From assembly GCF_003597395.2 (NCBI RefSeq), contig NC_133790.1:24234705-24298704 (forward strand): 64,000 bases of DNA, given 5' to 3'. The position numbers and the translations under genes are program-made. The notes beneath the pieces are model-generated. The model was not told the origin of the DNA. It saw only the letters and a list, made by a program, of their open reading frames with translations, and searched no databases. How positions within the stretch are numbered: position 1 is the first letter of the stretch; each line of letters starts with the position of its first letter. The DNA comes from Chelonoidis abingdonii (Eukaryota; Chordata; Testudines; Testudinidae). Shown here piece after piece: positions 1-13,118 of this stretch.

Positions 1-441
1 GTCTCCCCATACAGCAATCAGATCCAGTATCTCCCGTATGGTCCATGCTGGAGCTCTTTTTGGATTTGGGACTGCATCGCCTCCCATGCTCATCAGAGCT
101 CCACGCTGAGCAAACACGAAATGAAATTCAAAAGTTCGCGGGGCTTTTCCTATCTACCTGGCCAATGCATCCGAGCTCAGATTGCTTTCCAGAGCGGTCA
201 GAATGGTGCACTGTGGGATACCACCCAGAGGCCAATACCATCGAATTGCGGCTACACTAACCTTAATCCGACATGGTAATACCAATTTCAGCGCTACTCC
301 CCTCATCGGGGAAAAGTACAGAAATCAGTTTAAAGAGACCTTTATATCGATATAAAGGGCTTCATTGTGTGGATGGGTGCAGGGTTAATTCGGTTTAATG
401 CTGCTAAATTCGGTTTAAACACGTAGTGTAGACCAGGCCTT
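1..441 (+). mobile_element. 3' portion of a turtle DNA transposon, cut by the window start
   Basis: The sequence matches my memory of a high-copy element of turtle genomes whose tail carries repeated 'cggttta' and 'tatcgatata' motifs and ends with a gtgtagaccaggcc-type terminus near 426-440. The upstream part lies outside the window, so the other terminus and any target duplication cannot be seen. An open stretch at 45-260 runs through it. I cannot say whether that is a relic of transposase coding. The superfamily (Harbinger or Kolobok are possible) is not resolved. The organism assignment leans partly on this element. Confidence 0.6.
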
Positions 442-707
442 GGGTGGCAAATCTCCTCCTTCAGCTGGTGCACTTAGAGGTTCAGTGCAATCACATGGCT
501 CCTGCTGAAACAATTACATGTCCACATGGAGCTGAGGTGGGCTCACAGCAAACCCCACTGCTGTCGGACACTCACAGACATGAAGGCTGTTCAGAATCCA
601 CTCACCAAATCTTGCAAATGGTCCCTCCTCTCCTCATAATAGGCCAAAATAAGGACCTGAGTCAAAGGCCACTGAAGTCAATAGGTTAAAGCCAAAGGGT
701 GTGAGAG

Positions 708-832
708 TAGAGTGACCAGATAGAAAATGTGGGGGGAAAAAATCAGGATGGGGTGAAGGGTAATAATATAAAAGAAAAAGCCCCGAATATCAGGACTGCA
801 CCTATAAAATCGGGACATCTAGTCACCCTACT
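708..832 (-). mobile_element. Short non-autonomous DNA transposon (MITE), family A, copy 1
   Basis: This is an element of about 125 bp bounded by tagagtgaccaga on the left and tctagtcaccctac on the right, which form an inverted repeat. The interior reads as the reverse complement of the copies at 10623-10745 and 43985-44108, sharing the 'cgggac' and 'atttttcac'-type blocks. It has no coding capacity. It resembles a MITE that is very common in turtle genomes. The superfamily is unknown to me. Confidence 0.7.
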
Positions 833-3800
833 TTAGAGGGCTGTGGATCAGGCCCACAGAAAAACCACTAGAGCCTGACACCGCCAGGCATCAGGATTCT
901 CAAAACCTAGGTGTCAACTTGGTAGTTGTCACAGACATGTTGAATAAGAAGTTCACCATTTCTCCTGCTGGGCAAGGGAAACCTCCCCATCTTTTAGTTA
1001 CCACAGATCATGGCTCATTCTCCCTCTGAAAATTTAGGAGAAGATTCAGAGAGCGTGAAGGAGCGAAAAGGCTGAGTGAAAAACACCAACACCTCAGTCA
1101 TTTCCAGCTTAACACACCCCCTAATGAGATGCCACGCTGCCAAAGGAAGACATTCTAAAGAACTGTTAAGCTCAGAATTTGAGGATAATTTCCAGCAAAA
1201 GATCTCTTTTCCTAAAAGGCAATTTTTAAAGTTTAATGAGGATCTTAAGAGCCTGGCCCTTCCTATCTGCAACACTGATTTGCTCTTACAACACACAGAC
1301 ACCTACTTCAATGCCAACAGCTCTGTAAACCTTCTGCCCCCACCTCACCCCAGAAAAGTAGCACCTCAGAATTGGCACCATTTTAAGAATTCTGACATTT
1401 TAAATCAGACTTCACCTCTAGGCAGCTGCAGACAGAGCCTGGCACACTATCACGACTGTACATGGTGCAGTACCCTCAGATGTCAGGGTAACCCCCCATT
1501 TTAGAGGGGAGGAAATGGAAGCACAAAGGCGAAGGCCAACCCTTGTAAAGGGACAGCTCGGTGCAAAGGAAACACTCTGCTTACAGTCTGCGGGCTGGGG
1601 ACATGTGACTTTATTCACCTACAGAATACAAAGACTTGGGGGAACTAAGTCACTAAGGCAGAAATAAGTGGAGGGGAGGGGGAGAAATGGGTTGGAACTA
1701 TGTTCCATAATACTGTGAATAACCCAGTTAACCCCATGACCACTTTACTACACCAACATCTCCAAGCAGAGGCTTTAAGTTTTGGGTGCCTGCCTTCAGA
1801 CTCCTAGAGGTCTTATTTTTCCCAGAGGTGCAGAGCATCCGCAGCACCCATGGAGTACAACAGGAGTTGCGGGTGCTCAGCACCCTGAACAGTAGGCATC
1901 TTATGTTGGGCACCCAAAAATCAGTGAAGGCCTAAACCGAGCGTGCAGTGAGAGTTTAACACCATGGGTCTGCTTGAGGCATATGCACAGCAAGCATTAA
2001 ACAAACCCCTGATGTTCGCAGCATTGCTGCCCAGAACCAGCCTGCATTCTCTACTGCCGTACTGACTATTAGGCTGTTTCTCTTTCCATCACTAGCTGTG
2101 TATCGGAACAGAGCCACCTCTTCCCACACTGTCTTTCCAAGCCACGCTGCCCTTTCCAGTACCATGCTGGAGATCCAATTCTCCCCAGCTCGGCTTTCAA
2201 TCCTTCTCTCAGCGGCCAGTCCCGAGCCCCGTCAATCTGCAGCATGCGTGCTGAAAGTGAGGGGGTGAGCCACACACAGGGCCCACTGGCAAAAAGGATG
2301 CCAGGAACAGCCGCGAACTTGCACTTCTATCGGGGAAAGGATCTTAGGGTAAAAATGGAATTTAAGGAGAGAGTTTAAAGCCACAGTGTGAGACTCACCA
2401 GCAAAGCAACCATTGCAGCCAAATAGAGAAATCACATTAAACAACTCAGATTTCAGGAAAGCATCAGCAGGATTCGGACTGGAAATCTCTCTCCACCACC
2501 ACACCTGCAGCTCATCCTCCAGCTCAGGGGCCTGAGTAATTCATTTCCATATTCAGTCAATCGGTGCAATTCATTCTAGCGGAGGTGGGGTGCTGCTGCA
2601 CTTTGTAGAGAAGGTGAAATCTCAGTGGAAGCCAGAGTCCTTCTGCCCAAAGATCCTGGGAAAACCATGTTCTGTGACCTAGAAGAGAATGAAATAGAGG
2701 AGGGGAAGGGGGCGATTCAGAGAGACACATGTACCACATTGGATATTTCAGGTTCAGCTCTGAATCACTGATGTCCCATCATAAGCAGCAGACAGATACA
2801 GCCACGTCCCAAGGGAGCAGTGACTTACAGCCAACACCCAGCAGTCAAAATCCACGAAAAGATCATAAAAACAGCTCTTGTTTCTATTTGCTCTTTAAAT
2901 GTGACTCAATGGATCAGCTTCACCCCTTGTCTAGGGCACAGGAGGCAGCTTGTGCCTCCCTTCTTCAGAGGCTGTGGAAGCACGTGCAGCCTCTATGAAG
3001 AGTTGTGCCCTCGATAGGAGCCTCTAGGAGCTACAGCAGAGGTGCAGAATTGCCACACACCCCTCCACCACCAACCCCCAGGTGTGCTCTGGAAGGGAGA
3101 GGGCCAGGCAGCAAGAGTCACTTTGCTATTGATGGGCAACGCTCCAGGGAGAAGCATGAAGCATGGTAAATGTCTGTAGTGCATGAGAGGCACCAGCATT
3201 GCTGCCCACAGAGAGCAGATCAAAACAAGCCCAGCTCCTCAGCGAGCAAGAACACTCCTGTTGTGAATCCCTTTGCCATCATTTGCTGAGGAAAACTGCT
3301 GGAACGACAGCCCTGAGATCCAGCTGATCGGCAGATCAGGTACAGTGCTGGTGAGGGATAAGGTCTTGAATGGAATCAGGTCAGCCTTCCTGAGACTATC
3401 CCCTAGAGCAGCATCTCTCAACCTTTCCCATGCTGGCTCCAGCCCAAGACCAGGCTCATTCAGCAATATGGCAAGAAGAGGGTATCCATGATTCCCAGGC
3501 TGAGAACCCAGGACTCAAAGAACCACCTATGGTTTGGAGGAGAGGGTATGGCAGATTCTGTGCTCAGTCCTTGACTTCTCTGCAGAGATAGCCAGCTTGT
3601 GTCATATGTGGTGGGAAGTGTACACTGTTGGTAAATTGCCCAGTCAATTGCTTAACCACACTTTGGCTCGGGATGTAATATACTCAGGAGACCAAATAAC
3701 CAACATCAGTCAGGCTTATTGCTACAAGTCATCATAATAGAACACAAGAAAAAAGGTTCAATACGATACTAATTTCCGGGAAGTCATTTCATGAAACATG

Positions 3801-4573
3801 AATTCACCTTACAAGAAAGGCTTGCTTCCAAAGTTACAAGTAAAAAAGTACTGTATGCATTATCTCAGGCTAGAGTTAACCAATCATCATTCTGTCTTGT
3901 TTGTCTGGTACCCTTAGCTCTTTGTTCTGAGCACATGCATTCCTGGTACCAAGGGCAGGAAGGCCCCTCCCAGACAGAACACTCATATTTTGTCCTTACC
4001 TTTCGCACATTCCAATACAATACTGAGAGAGAGTAATTCCCTGCCTGTCACTTGATAAAACCCCCATATGTCCTGATCCTGACAGATTTCCTGCCTACTT
4101 GAGTCAAAGCTTGCATCAGCTAATGCAAGATGTTATGGGACAATTAGAATGAGTAAACAGGATTATAGAAAGACATTTTATATATAAACATGCACATATA
4201 TACATACCCACACACTACAATGCTACATTGACATGGTGTACTTAATGCATATTAATATTTGCGATATGGGAATACATATTCAGCATATTTTGGTCAATAC
4301 TGCTCTGTAGACACATCTACTATGATCAAAATTTACAAAACGATGCTTTGGGATGTGAACAAAATCAGCTCTCTGCTGAGTCTGAGGAAGCTTCTCCACT
4401 TTGGGCAGTTATCGCCAGCTCAGCATAGGGGAAGGAGGGGTTTACACCTTCCGCTGAAGCACCTGGGATTGGCTCCTCTCAGAGGATGGATAGGGGCTAG
4501 ATGGACTAGTGGTCTGGTGCAGTATAGCTGCTCCTACTGACTGTACGGAGACCAGACAAGTTTCAGAGGCTGT
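833..4573. other. Non-coding, mostly single-copy stretch
   Basis: I find no exon or RNA gene. Two weak repeat-like patches are present. One at about 1803-1930 carries ctcagcacc and gggcacccaaaaat motifs seen in an old sauropsid repeat. The other at about 3410-3510 starts cagcatctctcaacc and ends ggctgagaaccc, and could be a collapsed hAT remnant. The stretch at 4160-4260 is AT-rich with alternating ta/ca runs. Open frames here are short and show no family resemblance. Confidence 0.55.
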
Positions 4574-4960
4574 CAGTGGCTCTCAATCTTTCCAGACTAC
4601 TGTACCCCTTTCAGGAGTCTGATTGGTCTTGTGTATCCCCAAGTTTCAGATCACTTAACTACTTGCTTACAAAAAAGTGTCCCAGCACACTATTACTGAA
4701 AAATTGCTTACTTTCTCATTTTTACCATATCATTATAAAGTTAATTGGAATATAAATATTGTACTTGCATTTCAGTGTATAGTATAGAGAGCAGTATAAA
4801 CAAGTCATTGTATGAAATTTTAGTTTGTACTGACTTCCCTAGTGCTCTTTATGTAGTCTGTTGCACACCGAGGCAAAACACCTAGATGAGTTGATGTACC
4901 CCCCGGAAGACCTCTGTGTATCTCCAGCAGTACACATATCCCTGGCTGAGAATGACGGTG
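4574..4960 (-). mobile_element. Non-autonomous hAT element, minus orientation
   Basis: The left end cagtggctctcaatctt and the right end ggctgagaatgacggtg are degraded hAT-type terminal inverted repeats. The interior is the reverse complement of the hAT at 13397-14413 with its LTR removed. Shared blocks include gactactgtaccccttt, cagcacactattactga, and the agttgatgtaccccc region. The element is about 387 bp and has no coding capacity. The flanking 8-mers (gaggctgt and ctaccaga) do not match, so the target duplication has decayed or the ends are slightly misplaced. Confidence 0.75.
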
Positions 4961-5788
4961 CTACCAGATAAGTTGTAAGTGATAAGAAGTTGGTTGGATT
5001 GGAAACAGAGCCCAAGAAGTGAAATAATCCATATTGCATTACTCATCCCTCCAGCCCCCAACACTACAGGCTTCCCTTTTAGAAACCTCCCATGATTGTT
5101 GGGAAGAGTCCTAGGAACAGGAAGGGTGCAGTAACGCCTAGAACAGCTGACCCTCTTGCAGAGGGCTGCAATATTGGGCCAGAGAAAAGCTACTCCCCTG
5201 TTTCAGGGGTGAGAGCCTGAACTCCTGTGTTTCTCCTAAGCTGTGGGGTGGGGGAGGGAACCGTGCAGGTCATTGCTTACAGCTTGTCACCAGACCTAGC
5301 CCAGGGTTGACTAGCTTAAGAGCCACTCAGACCTCTCAAGCCACGTGTCCAGCACAGGCTGCTGTATATTTAGGGTTTGTTAATTTCATTCTCCCACCAG
5401 ACAAATTTTCAACCCCAAGTAGCATTCAGCTAAAGCACCACTCTGAAGGCCCCAGAGGAGCACCAGCCCTCCACAGTGAGAGCTGGCTCCTGGGCACAAG
5501 CATAACCAGAGCAATAAAGCACAGTCCTTGCCTTGATTTGTAGATCATGATACTTATTACCCTGAAAGGCACCCAGTGGTTAATGGCTGCAGCATGTAAC
5601 ACATCCCAGGTAGTAAAGCAGAACAGAGGCTGTTCTCTCCACAGGCTTCTGGCTCTCAGCCCTGCCCCACAGACATTAATACTTAGCCCTGTTCCCCTGG
5701 GATAGAGACACAAGCATTCCAGCAAGGGGGCAGCTCCCTGCAGTGGATCCTGCCAATCCACCTGAGGGCAGCAGTAATGGAGACACAA
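4961..5788. other. Non-coding stretch between a hAT and an LTR
   Basis: No gene, RNA or recognisable repeat is seen. The frame at 5426-5803 (minus) is 125 codons long but has no recognisable domain and runs into the LTR start, so I treat it as chance. Confidence 0.5.
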
Positions 5789-6510
5789 TGTAACAGGGTT
5801 CACTACTCACCACTGACCTGCCTCCTCATGGCTTACCAGGGATTAGCTCGACACTGGTCAGATACCCCTTCCCAGTCACTCAGCCTCACCCTCCAGGACT
5901 CTGAGTAGTCATCATCTTTGTGACTCAGCCCTCCGGCCAGGTCATATCACAGCAGTTCTCCCATTCCAGGGCTCTGTCAGTACCTCTCTGGACAAGCCAT
6001 GCCTCTGCCATCCCAGGCAGTCCTCCGTTCTATGGCCAGGGCTGTACCACTGGCCCAGTGCGAGTACAGGAACCCAGGCCTGCCTCCCACTCTGAGTTCC
6101 AGCCTAGGGACTCCGTGCTCCTCAGCTATGGCCTACTTACTCCCAGACCTGGTTACTACTTCCTGGGCTCTGTCCTATTTCCTCCTTCTACCCACTAGCA
6201 TCTCTGGATTTACTACCCATCCAAGCTTCCTCCATTCCCCATAGCTACTTCCCCCTTTGACTTCTTGTCAGACCCAGGAACTTGTAGCATACCTCCCTCC
6301 TGTCCAGGAATAACTGCAGACTATTTCTCTCTGCAGCCCACCTCTGATCTTAGCTTTATAGAAACTCCACTTGTTGCTGCCCAGGTGGGTTACATCCTAA
6401 CTAAGCACTGTTGAGTCCTGGCTCCCCTCCAGGTGCAGCTTATTGGCCCATCTAGCCTCTCTGACCCCCTTCAGGACTGGTTATGGAGTCAACATCCCAT
6501 CACCCAAGGC
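5789..6510 (+). mobile_element. Solo LTR-like sequence, LTR family 1 (endogenous retrovirus type)
   Basis: It begins tgtaacagggttcactactc, which lines up with the start of the LTR at 41201 (tgttacggggtgctccactc). Both also share a block around gaacccaggcctgcc (about 6070 here, 41538 there) and a TATA-like motif downstream (ctttatagaaactcc near 6354; cttttatagaagtcc near 41810). That order of start, body, TATA and tail is what an LTR shows. The 3' boundary is not sharp. I could not find a clean CA end with a matching target duplication, so 6510 is approximate. No internal retroviral genes flank it. Confidence 0.55.
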
Positions 6511-9058
6511 TCTGGAGCCTTCACCACCGTGTGAGCAAGGTGCGTATTGGAAACCCCAATACAGAGGTAACCGTGGGGTACTGCAGCGGGAAGCAAGACA
6601 TTGAGGGTGGCCTCACAAGCTAATTCCCACCTCTGATGGAAGATGCTGCTATCTCAGGGCTGGGAGGGGGAGATAAATGGTACCTCCCCAACATATATAG
6701 AGGGGCGGTATCATTCCCAGCAGTGGGAGGTTTGCTATTTCCTTTGTAAAACGGCAAGTTAAAAGCAAGCCCCTCTGTACTTCCTTTGTGGCTGGGAGCT
6801 GCATAGTTCCCCTGACACTATCACTCTTGCTGGATGGAAGTTCTCCAGAGCCTAATGGGTGATTAGTTTGGGGGTTTTCACTCCTGCCAGGGAAGCAGCA
6901 TGCTTCTCTCCAGCACAGAGAGAGGGGGACAAACTCCTCACTTACAGTGGTGTGAGTTGGGGGAAAACTCCATTCACATTAAGCACGAGCCTGGGGGGAG
7001 CAAGAGGTATGAGTGATCCTCATCCCTGTTGGGGTTGGAGGGAAGGAAGGTCAGTGGCTAGATTGCCTGGATCTGTGACCTCCCATTGCCCTCCTACTGT
7101 CTGACAGTCAACAGCACCAGCAAAAGTGTCTCAAGGGAGGAGAAAGCCACACCACCCCCATGGCCCCTTTGAGGCTTGGCTCCCTAGAGCAGAGAGTCTC
7201 AAACCTCACTGCCCCAATCACACTGGCCCTTGGCCTGATGCAGGGAAGAGTTTTTCCGTCCACGCTGATTTGAAGCCCCATTCAGCAATAGTAACTCAAC
7301 CAGCCAGTTTGCAAACCCTCCCATGCAAAGGGCAGAGCGTGCAGGATTAGTTGATGCACAAAGCAGCATTGCTGGCTAACATTTTTAGCCTGGGAGGGAG
7401 TGGAGGTGGGTGGGAAGATTGCCATTGGAGTGCAGTTCCCTGTTTCTTCTCCACGATCCCCCGAGCCCTTTGGCTGCCTGAATATTTCTCAGCGCTGCAC
7501 TTTGGCCACATTGCTCTTGTTACACAGGTAGCTACTTGGGGAGGACTGGAAGAGGAGAGCTTTAACGCAGACAGCGTTCCCAGCTACATACCTCAGCCAT
7601 GAGTAAATGAGAATGCTGCAGGCCAGGGCTTCTGTGCCTTGGCAAAGCTTCCTAAAGTGAGCTTGCAAAGAGTCCACCTGCCTTATGTGCTCCACTCAAG
7701 CCAGTGCCGCCTGGTCCTCACTGTCAGAAAGCAGTGACTGTGCTCAGACACAATAGCTCAGTCTCCTAGGAGAGAATTGGAGGCGGCTATGGAACATTTC
7801 ACCCTCTCCCAATTCGTTGAACTCTATTGCTGTTGTCAGAACTCCCTGCAAAGTTGCATGACCGAGCAGATGGATAGCAGAGCAGTTAGTTCCCCAGCCA
7901 GGGGACCATTCCTCTTCCAAGTGGGACGGATGGAGCAGCTGTGCTCTGCATGCTGTGGTACCTTCATGATCTGTTTGCAGAGAGATGGCCTTGGATCAGA
8001 GAAGGCCAGTCTCATGTCATTCTGCGATAGCATTTGATCCACTTTATTAAGTAGTACTGTACCAGGCAGAGAACCGACAGCTTTAAGCCAAATGGTCCAC
8101 GTGTAATTTCCAGGGTCTAGGAGCTACCTTTTGGGGGGCAGGGAAGATAGCTGAAAAATCACCTCTGAATTACAGCATTGGCTGTTTCACTCCCTCCTTC
8201 CCTTAAAACAGGACACTCCCCATTAGAGATGCCACAGGCATTACCCAAAGAAGCTAAAAAGGTACTTCTGACAGGGACTTGACAAGCCAAGAGCACAAGG
8301 TAGCCAGTTCAAAACCAGCCTAGCGCTACATAACATGTTCTGTTGTAATTTATTCTAGATGTGTCTTTGTCTTCCTGTAAAGGAGATTAGGGCCTACGAC
8401 AACAGCTGCCAGCTAGAGAAATCACCATTCTTAGCTCAAATCATTACAGCATGGTGCTTGTAGTGTTAGAGGTCGAGGGTTCTATCTCTGCTTATGAAGC
8501 AGTGTGTTCCAGGGGGTCTTTTAATTGACTCTTCTCTTCTATGGACCAGCCACTAAGGAGAACAAAGAAAGATCACACACAGCACCAGTAGGAGGCCAAT
8601 ATGGGGCACCTTAAAAATGTTATGTAAGAGATTGATTTTTGCATGGACTATTTACTTCTCATGGATATTCCAGCCTACACATGTCCTAGCAGGAGCATGT
8701 GCTAGAACAGGCAAGTGTAGAGTCAACGCTGGAAGGAAAGAAAGCAGCACATTGTGCATTTGTGCTCACAAGTCTTCATCTCAACTGGGTCTAAGTTACA
8801 CCCACCCCATGAGGGAGCGGAAAAAAACTTACCTTGAGCTTTGTGCACTGTCACGACTGCTTTAGTATCCTGCATTCACTGCAGTCGCTGCAGAGAAGCC
8901 CTCCTCCCGCTGCCTGGTAATTGAAGATTTTCACCGGCCTGTCTGTAAATTGTTCCAGTAAAAGCATTAGATCATGAACAAGCCAGGGGCTGAAATTTAT
9001 TCAACTTGTTTCAATGCTTCCATAGACTACATGTCATATGCCATTGGTTACACGGGTC
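6511..9058. other. Non-coding stretch
   Basis: No supported gene. A tctcaaacctcac motif near 7197 resembles a hAT end, but no partner is visible. The open frames (up to about 86 codons) have no recognisable domains and overlap on both strands. Confidence 0.5.
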
Positions 9059-9176
9059 ACATGATGTTTCTGCTTCCACAATTACTCCATTGGTTTGAAT
9101 CTGCTAAGTAAAAGAGAGTGTATGGGGGAGGGGACTGAGGGGCTCTTATTCGGTGACCAGGAGACTAGGCTTCAGA
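9059..9176. repeat. Diverged repeat unit, copy 1 (partner at 13119-13222)
   Basis: Shares with 13119-13222 the ordered blocks atgtttct, cattggttt, tctgctaa, gtgacc and ggagactaggctt, with small indels between them. The family is not recognised. It may be an old interspersed repeat, or part of a local duplication. Confidence 0.55.
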
Positions 9177-10622
9177 AATGGAAATTCTCTCAGTTTTAAG
9201 TGCACAGGCTTTGCAACAAATGAACGTTACTTTCGAGACCCAGAGTCGGCCCTGGTGGTGCAATACAGCAAACACTTATTCCCATGGTAATACTCCATGC
9301 AGAGGCCCAGCATTTCCAAGGACATTGGTGTTGGGGAAAAAACCCATGTGCATGATTTTTTGTAGAGGAGGGACCAAAAGCCACAGAGTGCAGACAAGGC
9401 TGCAGTGAAAAGGGCTTTGGGAGTCACCGGAGTGATTGGCTACCTTTCCAATGTTGCAGAGTTCTGCTCCAGAGGCCAGGAAGGAAAAGCAGCAGAAATG
9501 AACAGCCCTTCAAAGCAAAGAATTCAGTTAACATCAGGGAGGTTGGGAGTCTGAGTTATTGATTGAGCCCAGGAACCAGGGTAGATTTGGCTTGAGGTGC
9601 AGGTTTATCAGCTTATGTTTCTGCTCTCGGCAGTGAGTTTTTGCTGCAGCTACAGGGTAGCCTTTGGCAGTAGACAGAGAAAGATGCATCAGCATTGAGA
9701 GGGATCATGTTCTCATATAGCCTGGCAGGCCACCTAGCAGAACCACGACCCCTCTTGAACTCCCTCACCTGGCAAGGTGGCTCCAGCAGCACCTGCTCAT
9801 GCAGTTTCCCCTCCCCAGCCCCTGTCCCCACCGCTTGCTTTTCCTCTCAGCTTCTCACAGTTGCCTAGTTACTCCCCCCGCTGACAGGCAACAGAATAAA
9901 CTACAGAAAACTAGTCACGAAATAGCTCCGCTGTTCATGCCCCTTTTGTCTGAACTTTTATTTATTTGCTTCCGCTCAGACAGTCTCTGCATGTGGACTC
10001 TATTATTGGTAATTTTGCTTTTAAAAATGTGCTTCATCCCCAGCCCATTCCCAGCGCGTTGCCTGGCTCCCGCTGAGGGAGGCTGCAGAGCACTGCTGTG
10101 TGCATTATTCCTCTCTTTGACTGAATCCTCCCTAGGACAGGCTGAGCTTTCTAAACCCCACCGCACCGCTCCAGGCAAGGCGAGGAGAGCAGTGGGGTGC
10201 TGGCGGGGTTTTGACCTTTGGGCAAACTGCATGTTTACACAGGGTGGGGGTCAGAACAATAACTGGCTGGGGAGTTCCATTTAAAACTCACATAGCAGCT
10301 CCAAGCACTGTCATTTGGGCTGCAGAGGTCGGCCTGTCCCAGCTTCAAGGAGATCTTTAATGGAGCAAGCTATTAACAATCTTTTATTTCCCCTTCCCTT
10401 TGGCAGCCGCTGTAACGTTTGCTCCCTTTTGGCAGAGTTCCGGGCAGAGCTGTAGAATACCAAGCGAGTCATAATTGGACGTGACAGTTCCAAGGGCCGC
10501 TCAGACTGGGGCTCTGCAAGTCATTCCCCAAGAGGAGGACACCTTTGATTTAGGCACCCACTCCATGAACAGCAAGTGGATGCTGGACTTGACAGTCAGC
10601 AGCTGACACGTCAGACACAGAA
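9177..10622. other. Non-coding stretch
   Basis: The longest frame is 161 codons (9799-10284, plus). It is overlapped by a 105-codon frame on the opposite strand (9915-10232), has low-complexity leucine-rich content, and shows no family features. I see no gene. The block from about 9940 to 10030 is AT-rich and could be regulatory, but nothing shows it. Confidence 0.5.
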
Positions 10623-10745
10623 GTAGGGTGACCAGATGTCCTGGTTTTATAGGGACAGTCCCAATTTTTGGGTCTTTTTCTTATGTAGACTCCAATTACC
10701 CCCCATCCGTCCTGATTTTTCACACTTGCTGTCTGGACACCCTAC
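10623..10745 (+). mobile_element. Short non-autonomous DNA transposon (MITE), family A, copy 2
   Basis: The left end gtagggtgaccagatgtcc and the right end ctgtctggacaccctac form near-perfect terminal inverted repeats of about 14 bp. The interior blocks ttatagggacagtcccaat and tttttcacacttgctgtctg are shared with 43985-44108. It is about 123 bp and non-coding. Confidence 0.8.
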
Positions 10746-11664
10746 ACAGAAGCTAGCCCAGTCCTGAGTTAACTGCACCTATGACCCCCTCAAGGACACT
10801 CCTTCTAGGTCTCGGGCCACCTTTTTTGGGGCCCTAGACTCTCCCTCCAAAACAGTGCCTGAGAATGCAAAGCCTTACAACTCACCATGGTCACCTCAGC
10901 AGGCCTGACATCAGCTCAGTACCAGCAGTGCTGCTCTCTGCGTGACCAGCCAGCTCCCATGAAACCAGGGTCTATTTATTCAAAACAAGAGTATTTCAGA
11001 GAAAACATCTTAAAACAATAGACAGCTTCTCTACACATTTAGTTTAGCAGGCCCTTGTTCATCTTCCACATGGAGACACGGTAGATCTAGAATACCTAAG
11101 GTCCTCCTGCAAGGCCAGTTTCTGTTGGTCGCTGTCTCATGCTTATCAGTTCTCAGATGCTGTGTCCCAAGCTCAGGGGCTATTATTTAATGCTGTTTCA
11201 AGTCCTTTGAATCAGTTCAAAACAATCCCTGCACTTTATTCCCACGGAACGAAACTTCAAAAGACTTGTTACCTGCTTTGTTTCAGTATTGGAGATTTGC
11301 ATTAGTTACCCCTGTTGTCTTTCAGTTTTTCTGGAAGCGTTCCTTATCTCCACTCAGGGACAGCATCGCTAACGAGCCGGTACAGATATATATTTATTAA
11401 GTTTGTCTAAGAGCCTTGGAATAGTCCACAATTCTGTAGCATCGCACCTGTTACAGAAGTGACTGAGCCGGGAAGAGTGGGATGGATGATTGCACAGAGC
11501 TAAGAGCAGAGAACTGACTCTAGAATAAGAGGCAGTAGCTCTATATTATAACTAGTGAGAGAGAGAGAGAGCGCGCCATGAAGAAGCTGGTATTTGTCAG
11601 GACTTCTAACAAGAATGGTGATATTTCTTTTCTCATCTTATCTAGCTCAAAAGCTCAGCAAAAA
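10746..11664. other. Non-coding stretch, possibly an old LTR fragment
   Basis: The section 10960-11400 has the composition of LTR fragments I recall from turtles (a tttattcaaaacaagagtattt block near 10975), but no termini or target duplication are visible, so I do not call an element. A (GA)8 microsatellite lies at 11556-11571, followed by gcgcgc. Confidence 0.35.
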
Positions 11665-11736
11665 CCAGCTTCAGGAGCAGCCTTTGGCCTCCAGAGGAAT
11701 CCTACCCAAGAGGACTCAGGACAGGCCTCTATTCAT
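11665..11736. repeat. Repeat unit B, copy 1 (partner at 14590-14663)
   Basis: Shares an ordered block with 14590-14663: agcttcag/ggcttcag, agcagcctt, an uninterrupted ggcctccagaggaatcctac, then aagagg and actcaggacaggcctctatt. The second copy has a 3-bp insertion after aagagg. The family is not recognised. The distance between copies (about 2.9 kb) differs from that of the 9059/13119 pair, so the two pairs do not come from one simple segmental duplication. Confidence 0.65.
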
Positions 11737-13118
11737 TCTGTACAGTGCATGGCACAAGAAGGCCCTGATCTCAGTCACATCCTTGCAGAACTACTGTAAT
11801 CCAACCAACCAGCAGCCACTTGACATTAAGAGATGACAAAGGATATAAAGTTCCATGGCTAAACAATGTGAATCTGGATAACTCACTGCTACAGGACATA
11901 GAAGCAGGCAGCGTAGCAAGATTCAGAGAACAGCATTGGATACCTGACTTAGGAATATAGGAGAGCACATGCGGCTCCACACTGCGCCAGAGGTAGTGGA
12001 GTTGAAGGATCATCCAGAACCTGTTTCGGGCCATAAGAGATCACTAACTGGGGTCTGGAAGAAGACATCCTCCACTTCCAAGTGCGCTGTTGAACTGCAC
12101 AATTGGCCAGGTGTGCTACAACAGTTCCCTTTCCCTTAAAGCATCTGACTTTGGCCACTGCTGGATACAGATACCTGACCAGATGAGCCAGCCAGGTGCA
12201 TGAGTTCCTGTCCTATCCACCATACAGAGGAGCAATGGGTTTGCACCATAAGTAGTCCAGAAGCTATGCCCACTGACTAGCAAAGGCTCCCCTGTTCTTC
12301 TGCTTTGGCCCACCAACTGTTGGTAGTTTAGTTTGGGGGAACGGAATCTGTCCTGCAGCCATAGCCCAATCCTCCCTATGGGCTGCCTGCCAGAGCTCAC
12401 TCCTGCCCTGATTTTGTACACACACAGCTGCAGGCACCCAGCAAGCTCCATCCTGGTGGCTACAGGCACAAGCCATAGTGCTCAAGAGCCTTTAGTGGGG
12501 ATCTAGAAGCTGTTGTTCTGGACTGCAGGGAATGGGAAGAGCATACAGAAGTACAAAGCAGATACCCCTCCTGAAAATCCCTTTGCATTAGATCAAGCTG
12601 TAACCTACAGCACACAGAGCCCTTCTAGTGTAGTGGGGGAAAAAATCAGCCTGGGAAGCACTTTGGGCCATGATCTTTCAGTGGAGAAAAAGAGAGTGAT
12701 ACTGGGCCCAAGATCAACCCTAGAATCTGTGTAGTTGCATGAGGACAAGTTTAGGCTCGTCTCTTTCTCCTGCCAGAGAAGCTTCAGAATAGCAGCTGAA
12801 CTCTCAGTGTGAGAAATAAAAAAATTGCCTTCCTTTCCAGACATCCGGCCTCGGGGCACTGCTGGGTCTGGTTTTGTCGGTGCGCAGGAAGATTGCCAAG
12901 GGCGCTCTTTTAAACCGGAGTTGTGCCTTTGTGCAGCCATTCCTCCTCCTGCCAGGAGTGGCTTGAAATGTAATTGGAATCGCAGGCGTTACCTGTTCAA
13001 GCATGTCTCATCAGCTGAGCAGAAGCCAAACCAGAACTCTCCCAGTGCAATAGCTCTGGAGAACAAAGCTTTGATGGATAATTGGGAGTTATATGCAGCT
13101 TACAAACTTGATATGGAG
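11737..13118. other. Non-coding stretch with a probable CR1 tail fragment
   Basis: Around 12137-12195 the words ggccactgctgga, gatacctgaccagatgagcc resemble the last 60 bp of the CR1 seen in full at 29590-30495. The match is short and degraded. The rest shows no gene. A 117-codon minus frame (12116-12469) and a 112-codon plus frame (12825-13163) have no recognisable domains. Confidence 0.4.

Noticed and set aside
9799..10284. 161-codon plus-strand open frame
   Set aside because: Overlapped by a 105-codon frame on the other strand, with no conserved features.
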